From Ga0077536 sp043744805 (GTDB taxonomy: Bacteria > Pseudomonadota > Gammaproteobacteria > Ga0077536), in assembly GCA_043744805.1 (NCBI GenBank), contig JAYTTZ010000049.1:1-10856 (forward strand): a stretch of 10,856 bases of DNA, written 5' to 3'. Positions 6,452-10,856 of the stretch are shown here, piece by piece. The notes beneath the pieces are model-generated. The model saw only the letters and a program-made list of their open reading frames with translations, did no database searches and had not been told where the DNA came from. Position 1 is the stretch's first letter, and the number at the start of each line of letters is the position of its first letter. The position numbers were made by a program, and so were the translations under genes.

Positions 6452-6895
6452 ATGCGTGAACTCACGCTCGCCGAAGTGCAGACCCTGGTCAACGAAGGCG
6501 TGGCCTACGCACAGTCCATTGGCCGCCCCAGCTCCATTGCCGTGGTTGATTTCGGTGGCCACCTGCGTGCCGGCCTCCGTCCGGACAAGGGCCGTATCGC
6601 CAACATCCTCATTGCCGAGAAGAAGGCCTGGACGGCAGTGGCCTTCCAGCGTCCCACCGACATGGTTCGCGACGTGATGCTGCCCGGCGCCTTCGGCTAC
6701 GGCCTCCAGCACACCGACGAGCGCATCTGCATGGTCGGCGGCGGCTACCCGATTTTCGACGAACAGGGTGAAGTCATCGGTGGCATCGGTGCCAGCGGTG
6801 GCACCATCGAGGAAGACGGCGAATGCTGCCTCGTCGGCATGCGCAAGCTGGGTTTCAAGACCGAGTTCGTCAATCCGCTCGCCGCCAGGAAATAA
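6452..6895 (+). CDS. GlcG/HbpS family protein (DUF336)
   Basis: A 147-residue protein covering a single GlcG/HbpS domain. Family marks are an N-terminal LTLAEVQTLVNEGVAYA helix (5-20), VVDFGGHLRA (31-40), AEKKAWTAVAFQRPTD (55-70), and the C-terminal GGGYPIFDEQGEVIGGIGAS (96-115) with GG following. The family includes secreted haem-binding HbpS, GlcG of glycolate operons and the C-terminal part of PduO, so a cofactor- or small-molecule-binding role is likely, but the ligand cannot be read here. There is no signal peptide, so it is cytoplasmic. The usual acidic end motif is changed to EEDGECC, with adjacent Cys125-Cys126. The start is well supported by AAGGAG at 6440-6445. It lies between two PLP transaminases, so a helper or binding role for that pathway is a reasonable guess. 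Confidence 0.88.
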   Translation: MRELTLAEVQTLVNEGVAYAQSIGRPSSIAVVDFGGHLRAGLRPDKGRIANILIAEKKAWTAVAFQRPTDMVRDVMLPGAFGYGLQHTDERICMVGGGYPIFDEQGEVIGGIGASGGTIEEDGECCLVGMRKLGFKTEFVNPLAARK

Positions 6896-6985
6896 TTTCG
6901 ACGTCAGTCCAGCGCACGCAGCACCGCGGCCCCCGGTCACGGTGAGCTCATAAAAAAACAGCTGCGCGCCAGGAGGGTTCCTTAC

Positions 6986-8059
6986 ATGACAGCCATTGAC
7001 ATCCTGCCGGTCGCCGAGCGCGATCCCGGCAGCCTGCCATCCGAACTCGGGTTCGGGGTTTATTTCACCGACCGCATGTTCTCGCAGCGCTGGTCGCGCA
7101 GCGTGGGCTGGCACGCTGCCCGCATCGCGGCCTACCAGCCACTGGTGCTGGATCCGGCGGCCCAGGCCTTCCACAACGGGCAGATGATCTTCGACGGCAC
7201 CAAGGCCTATCGCCGCGCCGACGGCCGCATCAACCTGTTCCGTGTGGAGCGCAACGCCGAGCGCTTCAACCGTTCCGCCGTACGCATGGGCCTGCCGCCC
7301 GTGCCTGCCGACGCCCACGTGGCGGCCATCGAAAAGCTGGTGGCCCTCGAGCATCGCTGGGTACCGAGCGCCCCCGACACGGCGCTTTATATCCGCCCCG
7401 TGATGATCGCGACCGAAAAGGCGCTGTCCGTCCGGGCCCCGCAGGAATGCCTGCATTTCATCATCCTGAGCCCCGTCGCCCCGTATTTCGCGGGCGGCTT
7501 CGCCCCGGTGGCCGTCTACGTGAGCCACGATTACGTGCGCGCCGTGCGCGGCGGAACCGGTGAGGCCAAGACCCCGGGAAATTACGCCGGCAGCATTGCT
7601 GCCACGGAAATCGCCATCGCCGAGGGCTACCAGCAGGTGCTGTGGCTGGATGCGGTGGAACGTCGCTACGTCGACGAAGTGGGCGCGATGAACATTGCCT
7701 TCGTCTACGCAGGCAAGCACCTCAAGACCCCGATGCTCACGGGCGCCATCCTGCACGGCGTCACCCGCGACTCCGTGCTCACGCTGGCGCAGGATCTCGA
7801 CCTCAGCACCAGCGAAGAGCGCATCGATTTCCACCAGGTGCTGGCGGACATCGAAAGCGGCCACATCACCGAGATTTTCGGCATGGGCACGGGTGCGGTG
7901 ATTGCCCCGGTGGCGCGACTCGGCTACGCGGGGCGCGACATCCGGGTCGGCAACGGTGAACCCGGTCCCGTTGCCCGCCGACTGTACGATGAACTCACCG
8001 GAATCCAGTTCGGCCGCGTGCCCGATCGCCACGGCTGGACCCGAACGCTGGAAGTTTGA
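6986..8059 (+). CDS. Branched-chain aminotransferase-like fold-IV PLP enzyme
   Basis: A 357-residue protein of the type II branched-chain aminotransferase pattern: RINLFRVERNAERFNRSAVR (81-100), ALYIRPVMIAT (133-143), GGTGEAKTPGNYAGS with catalytic Lys195, QVLWLDAVERRYVDEVGAMN (217-236), LTGAILHGVTRDSVL (251-265), FGMGTGAVIAPV (298-309) and a final DRHGWTR. Classical members interconvert Leu, Ile and Val with their 2-keto acids using 2-oxoglutarate. The active-site block that usually reads H-Y-G-x-x-x-F-E-G is HNGQMIFDG here: Asn64 replaces the near-invariant Tyr (Tyr31 in E. coli IlvE, Tyr70 in human BCATm) and Asp70 replaces Glu. A changed substrate range is therefore likely, and the symbol ilvE is not assigned. 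The start has GGAGG nine bases upstream. It follows the DUF336 gene by 90 bases and precedes the SRPBCC gene by 75. Confidence 0.9.
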   Translation: MTAIDILPVAERDPGSLPSELGFGVYFTDRMFSQRWSRSVGWHAARIAAYQPLVLDPAAQAFHNGQMIFDGTKAYRRADGRINLFRVERNAERFNRSAVRMGLPPVPADAHVAAIEKLVALEHRWVPSAPDTALYIRPVMIATEKALSVRAPQECLHFIILSPVAPYFAGGFAPVAVYVSHDYVRAVRGGTGEAKTPGNYAGSIAATEIAIAEGYQQVLWLDAVERRYVDEVGAMNIAFVYAGKHLKTPMLTGAILHGVTRDSVLTLAQDLDLSTSEERIDFHQVLADIESGHITEIFGMGTGAVIAPVARLGYAGRDIRVGNGEPGPVARRLYDELTGIQFGRVPDRHGWTRTLEV

Positions 8060-8086
8060 GGGCCATCGCGCCCCGACCCGGCAACC

Positions 8087-8108
8087 ACGGCAGCCTGCGC
8101 GCTGCCGT
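8087..8108 (+). repeat. Intercistronic hairpin between transaminase and SRPBCC genes
   Basis: ACGGCAGC (8087-8094) and GCTGCCGT (8101-8108) make a perfect 8-bp stem with a 6-base loop. It sits 28 bases after the transaminase stop and ends 26 bases before the SRPBCC ATG. No T-tract follows. It could partly end transcription or stabilise the upstream message, setting unequal expression within the run. Confidence 0.45.
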
Positions 8109-8134
8109 CCTGAAACGCAGAGGAGGAGAACTCA

Positions 8135-8557
8135 ATGGCTTATTCGGTCATGGTGGAACGGACGATTGCGCTGCCCCGCGCCAAGGTATTTGCATGCCTG
8201 ATGGACTTCGGCGGCATCCTCAAGCTGCTGCCGGACTCGCTCGAGTCCTGCACGCTGGAAGGTAACGGCATTGGTGCGGTGCGCACGATCGTGCTGAAGG
8301 GCACGCCCGGCACGGTGGTGGAACGCCTCGACGGTGCCTACGACGGCCACTATTTCTCGTATTCGATCCTGGGCGAATGCCCGTTGCCGCTCACGGCCTA
8401 CCACGCCGTGGTGATGCTGGAAGACGCTGCCGACGGCGGCACCTTCGTGCGTTATGCCAGCAACTGGCTGGCTAAGGGCGCACCGGAGGCCGAAGTGGTG
8501 GGCATGCTGACGGGACTGTACAACGGCATCGTCGACGCCATCGCCAAGGCGGGCTAG
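8135..8557 (+). CDS. SRPBCC/START-like (polyketide cyclase-type) protein
   Basis: A 140-residue protein. Its order follows the SRPBCC fold: strand MAYSVMVERTIALPRAKVFA leading to the first helix (1-20), 'DFGGILKLLPDSLESC' (24-39), GNGIGAVRTIVLKGTPGTVV (43-62) then ERLDGAYD, YFSYSIL (72-78), PLPLTAYHAVVML (82-94) and the long C-terminal helix (about 118-139). Such proteins have a deep hydrophobic pocket and bind or act on hydrophobic ligands. Close-looking relatives are annotated as polyketide cyclase/dehydrase or MxaD-like. The start is firmly set by AGGAGGAG just upstream. It is the last gene of the run and is followed by a strong hairpin. It could bind the pathway substrate or product (inference). 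No enzyme activity is assigned. Confidence 0.87.
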   Translation: MAYSVMVERTIALPRAKVFACLMDFGGILKLLPDSLESCTLEGNGIGAVRTIVLKGTPGTVVERLDGAYDGHYFSYSILGECPLPLTAYHAVVMLEDAADGGTFVRYASNWLAKGAPEAEVVGMLTGLYNGIVDAIAKAG

Positions 8558-8571
8558 AGCCGCCTCGGCAC

Positions 8572-8599
8572 ACCGACCCGTCGGGCTCGACGGGTCGGT
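8572..8599. terminator. Strong hairpin between convergent SRPBCC and LLM genes
   Basis: ACCGACCCGTCG (8572-8583) pairs perfectly with CGACGGGTCGGT (8588-8599) around a 4-base loop, a 12-bp stem ending nine bases before the LLM stop at 8609. The + strand continues with a pyrimidine-rich TTGCCTTCCCTC-like stretch rather than a pure T-run. This is the best terminator candidate of the window and may serve both strands. Confidence 0.72.
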
Positions 8600-8608
8600 T
8601 GCCTTCCC

Positions 8609-9625
8609 TCAGCGGAACGCGGGCATCACGTGCTGCGCGAACAGTTCCAGCGACTTGGTCCCCAGGCGCGGGTCGAGTCCCGGGAACTGGCAGTCCATGA
8701 TGAAGTCCGTGCAGACATACTTCGCCTTGAACTTCTCCATCTTGCGCGCCACCTGATCGGGCGTGCCAATCATCAGTTCCTCCGCCAGCGGTGAATGCCG
8801 GATGTCCTCGGCACAGGTAATCGGCAGCGGCGCATCGTCGCCCTCGGCGTCGTTGGCTTCGGCCAGGATTTCGGCGTAGAAATCGAACAGGTGGTAGAGG
8901 TGGTGCTGGCACTCCTCCCAGGCCTTATCTTCGGTTTCCGCGCAGTACACCATGCGCAACTGGGCCACCTTGTAATCGTCCGGATTGCGGCCGGTGGCGC
9001 GCAGGGTGTCCTGGTACAGTGGTGCCGGATCGGGCCCCAGGGTTGCCATCAGGTGGTAGCCCATTTCCGCCGCGCTCTTGATGGCCTTGGGCCCGCGTGC
9101 ACCAACCCAGATTGGCGGATGCGGTTGCTGGACGGCCTTCGGTGACAAGGTCATGTCCTTCACCTGGGTGTATTTGCCGTCAAAGGTGACGTTGTCTTCG
9201 GTGAACAGCTGCTTCATCAGCTTGATGCCTTCACGCATCCGCATGCCGCGCTCGCTCCGGTTCATGCAGAACGCGCTCCACTCATGGTGCGAGTACCCCT
9301 GGCCGATGCCGAGGTCGATGCGACCGTCGGAGAAGATGTCGGCGCAGACGGTGTCTTCGGCGGCACGCACCGGGTGGATGAAAGGCAGCAGCAGGATGAA
9401 AGTGCCGATGCGGATGCTGCTGGTGCGGGTGGCGATGGCGGAAGCCGTGGCCATCAGCGCCGGGTTGTAGCCGTCTTCGGTGAAATGGTGTTCGGTCAGC
9501 CAGACATTGTCGTAGCCGAGTTCCTCGGCGCGCACGATCTGGTCGAGGATGGACCGGTAGAACGCGGGAAACGGGCGGCGCCATTTCACCGGGTTGCGGA
9601 AATCTTCCATGAAGCCAAAACGCAT
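8609..9625 (-). CDS. LLM-class (luciferase-like) flavin-dependent oxidoreductase
   Basis: A 338-residue protein with the luciferase-like monooxygenase barrel signature: MRFGFMEDF at the first strand, RAEELGYDNVWLTEHHF (32-48), a strand with TSSIRIGTFILLLPFIHPVR (68-87) and AAED after it, DIFSDGRIDLGIGQGY (96-111) with the nearby HHEW, and HPPIWVGARGPKAIKSAAEM (169-188). These enzymes use FMNH2 (or F420 in some bacteria) supplied by a reductase to oxygenate or oxidise organic substrates. The cofactor and substrate cannot be settled from sequence. A C-terminal helix-rich part (about 215-330) carries GTPDQVARKMEKF, commonly seen in the family. The start at 9625 has GGGGAG upstream. It is divergent from the CrtC-like gene over 139 bases, a pairing that suggests shared control. 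No reductase is in view. Confidence 0.93.
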   Translation of the reverse strand: MRFGFMEDFRNPVKWRRPFPAFYRSILDQIVRAEELGYDNVWLTEHHFTEDGYNPALMATASAIATRTSSIRIGTFILLLPFIHPVRAAEDTVCADIFSDGRIDLGIGQGYSHHEWSAFCMNRSERGMRMREGIKLMKQLFTEDNVTFDGKYTQVKDMTLSPKAVQQPHPPIWVGARGPKAIKSAAEMGYHLMATLGPDPAPLYQDTLRATGRNPDDYKVAQLRMVYCAETEDKAWEECQHHLYHLFDFYAEILAEANDAEGDDAPLPITCAEDIRHSPLAEELMIGTPDQVARKMEKFKAKYVCTDFIMDCQFPGLDPRLGTKSLELFAQHVMPAFR

Positions 9626-9664
9626 TTGCTCTCCCCTTGCTGTGTTGTGTCATCGACAGCAGGC

Positions 9665-9694
9665 ACTGTACCGGCACGCCAGCGCTCGTGTCAT
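9665..9694 (-). promoter_or_regulatory. Sigma70-type promoter candidate for the LLM gene
   Basis: On the minus strand, ATGACA (9694-9689, five of six to the -35 consensus) is followed after 18 bases by TACAGT (9670-9665, four of six to the -10 consensus). It predicts a start near 9658 and a leader of about 33 bases containing the GGGGAG ribosome-binding site. Confidence 0.42.
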
Positions 9695-9704
9695 CGCCTA
9701 AACG

Positions 9705-9734
9705 TGGTCAAGTTCGGGTCGTAGCGGCTAGCAT
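9705..9734 (+). promoter_or_regulatory. Promoter candidate for the CrtC-like gene
   Basis: TGGTCA (9705-9710, four of six) and TAGCAT (9729-9734, four of six) are separated by 18 bases and would start a transcript about 24 bases before the GTG at 9765. It lies back to back with the LLM promoter candidate, with the two -35 boxes only 10 bases apart. Confidence 0.3.
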
Positions 9735-9764
9735 CTGCGCACTAAGAACCGGGGAGAACCTGCC

Positions 9765-10766
9765 GTGACCGCCTACCACCTGCTGCCGACCGACGAATTC
9801 CCGCACGTGCCCACGCCCGAGCGCCATTTCAACGAAAGCGTCTACATGAACGCCTTCGACCACGGCCGCGCGATGGGCGGCTGGATGCGGGTGGGCAACC
9901 GCGTGAACGAAGGCTATGCAGAGCTTTCCGTCTGCCTCTACCTGCCCGACGGGTCCATTGCCTGCCAGTTCCAGCGTCCAGCCATCACGCACAATGACGC
10001 CTTCAACGCCGGCGGCCTGTCGGTTGAAATCGAAACGCCCCTGCAGCGCGTGCACATGCGCTACGACGGCGAAGTGATGGTGGTGCGCGATCCGGAACTC
10101 CTGCGCCATCCCAAGCGCCTGTTCGCGGAGGCCGAACGCAAGCCTGCCCGGGTGCGCTGGACGCACGACGCCAGTTCGCCGGCGCACGGCGGTATCCCGG
10201 TCGACCCTGACGTGCCGACGATGTACGGCCGGGAATTCTCCCTGGGGCACTTCAACCAGCACAGCGTGGTCAGCGGCGAGATTGCCATTGGCGACGAACA
10301 CTGGCCGGTGGAAGGCTTTGGCTGGCGCGATCACTCCTGGGGGCCGCGCTACTGGCAGAACATCCTTTTCGACCGCCTCTACATGGCGAATTTCGGCGCG
10401 GACCGCGGCCTCATGCTGCTCAAGCTCGCCAACAACGACGGCCAGGTGCGGCGCGGTGGCGTGCTCCAGGTGGATGGCGAATACGAGGAAATCCTCGATC
10501 TCAACATCCACAACGAATGGAACGCCGCGCTGGATCCGACCTCCTTCCGCCTCGGCGTACGCACGGCCAGGCGCTGCGCCTTCATCAACGGGACCATCCT
10601 CAACTGCGCGCCGCTGCGCAACCGCCGTGAGGAAAACGGCGTGATGCTGGAATCGCGGATTGCCGAATGTTTCACCCGGCTCGAATGGGACGGTCGCGTG
10701 GGCTATGGCATGACCGAATACGTTGAACGCCTGGTCGACGGCATCCCGGCGGGTTATCCGCTCTAG
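9765..10766 (+). CDS. CrtC/lipocalin-like protein of unknown function (DUF7064-type, tentative)
   Basis: A 333-residue protein starting at GTG, with GGGGAG eight bases upstream. It has no signal peptide or membrane helix. The sequence is beta-rich, with an N-terminal block HFNESVYMNAFDHGRAMGGW (21-40) and YLPDGSIACQFQRP (59-72), and a very characteristic EGFGWRDHSWGPRYW (183-197) that recalls the histidine/tryptophan signature of the CrtC (hydroxyneurosporene synthase)/AttH-like double-lipocalin group, often annotated only as DUF7064/7065. CrtC-type proteins hydrate carotenoid double bonds, but most relatives outside carotenoid clusters have no known reaction, and no carotenoid genes are seen here. 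The divergent LLM oxidoreductase points to metabolism of a hydrophobic compound (inference). Family naming is from memory of the motif and should be treated as tentative. Confidence 0.75.
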   Translation: MTAYHLLPTDEFPHVPTPERHFNESVYMNAFDHGRAMGGWMRVGNRVNEGYAELSVCLYLPDGSIACQFQRPAITHNDAFNAGGLSVEIETPLQRVHMRYDGEVMVVRDPELLRHPKRLFAEAERKPARVRWTHDASSPAHGGIPVDPDVPTMYGREFSLGHFNQHSVVSGEIAIGDEHWPVEGFGWRDHSWGPRYWQNILFDRLYMANFGADRGLMLLKLANNDGQVRRGGVLQVDGEYEEILDLNIHNEWNAALDPTSFRLGVRTARRCAFINGTILNCAPLRNRREENGVMLESRIAECFTRLEWDGRVGYGMTEYVERLVDGIPAGYPL

Positions 10767-10856
10767 CAGCCTGTCGGACTTGGGGCGTCGATAGCGAGAA
10801 TCGGCCCCAGCCAGGACAGTTGGTGCCGGATTTGCAGGCCCATAGCCCGGCTATGG
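10767..10856. repeat. Structured sequence after the last stop, possible edge of a repeat or mobile element
   Basis: The sequence begins CAGCCTGTCGGACTTGGGG directly after the TAG stop. A compound hairpin follows: TGGGGC (10781-10786) with GCCCCA (10804-10809), and inside it CGAT (10789-10792) with ATCG (10800-10803). The window closes on an odd palindrome, CCATAGCC-C-GGCTATGG (10840-10856), which ends exactly at the window edge and may be the centre of a longer inverted repeat. Such a layout is seen in MITE-like or insertion-sequence ends, and the 10781-10809 hairpin could also act as a terminator for the gene before it. No transposase is in view, so the mobile-element reading is a guess. Confidence 0.4.

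Noticed and set aside
6952..6958. Run of seven A as a minus-strand terminator tail or promoter element
   Set aside because: No stem precedes it on the minus strand, no minus-strand gene ends here, and no -35/-10 pair can be built around it.
6425..8032. Very long open frame (535 codons) on the - strand
   Set aside because: It covers the DUF336 and BCAT-like genes in antisense, both with clear motifs and ribosome-binding sites; it reads as a codon-bias shadow.
1..10856. CRISPR array, tRNA/rRNA genes, toxin-antitoxin pair, phage or integrase genes
   Set aside because: No regularly spaced repeats, no cloverleaf-like or rRNA sequence, and no matching protein motifs were found on either strand by reading.

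Overview
GC-rich window with dense short operons, conventional Shine-Dalgarno starts and an AsmA-superfamily gene. This points to a Gram-negative proteobacterium. The acyl-CoA dehydrogenase, luciferase-like monooxygenase and CrtC-like genes would suit a lipid-, terpene- or steroid-degrading gammaproteobacterium, but no taxonomic marker gene is present, so this placement is tentative.

Layout. (1) 3-2264 +: C-terminal part of a large AsmA-like envelope protein, cut by the window edge. (2) 2303-3284 -: an NTF2/DUF4440-type protein with a lysine/alanine-rich histone-H1-like tail, preceded by a RidA-family protein that lacks the usual catalytic arginine. (3) 3285-3710: non-coding apart from a decayed C-terminal piece of a TetR-type regulator (about 3492-3649). 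(4) 3711-4100 +: a second, small SnoaL/NTF2-like protein, converging on (5) 4152-5318 -: an acyl-CoA dehydrogenase with an atypical C-terminal active-site segment. (6) 5467-8557 +: a four-gene run consisting of an (R)-amine-transaminase-like fold-IV PLP enzyme, a GlcG/HbpS (DUF336) protein, a second fold-IV PLP enzyme of the branched-chain aminotransferase type, and an SRPBCC/START-like protein. (7) 8609-9625 -: an LLM-class flavin oxidoreductase. (8) 9765-10766 +: a CrtC/lipocalin-like protein of unknown function, divergent from (7). (9) 10767-10856: structured sequence directly after the last stop codon, possibly the edge of a repeat or mobile element.

How the genes may work together. The core is the divergent acyl-CoA dehydrogenase and the transaminase/DUF336/transaminase/SRPBCC run. 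Two different fold-IV PLP enzymes in one co-directional set, both with departures from textbook active-site motifs, suggest a dedicated amine or amino/keto-acid conversion whose product may enter acyl-CoA oxidation. The substrate cannot be read from the sequence. The RidA-like protein and the decayed TetR remnant lie on the same side of the cluster. Each of the three convergent gene pairs is separated by a perfect GC-rich hairpin.

No rRNA, tRNA, CRISPR array, integrase or transposase gene is visible.
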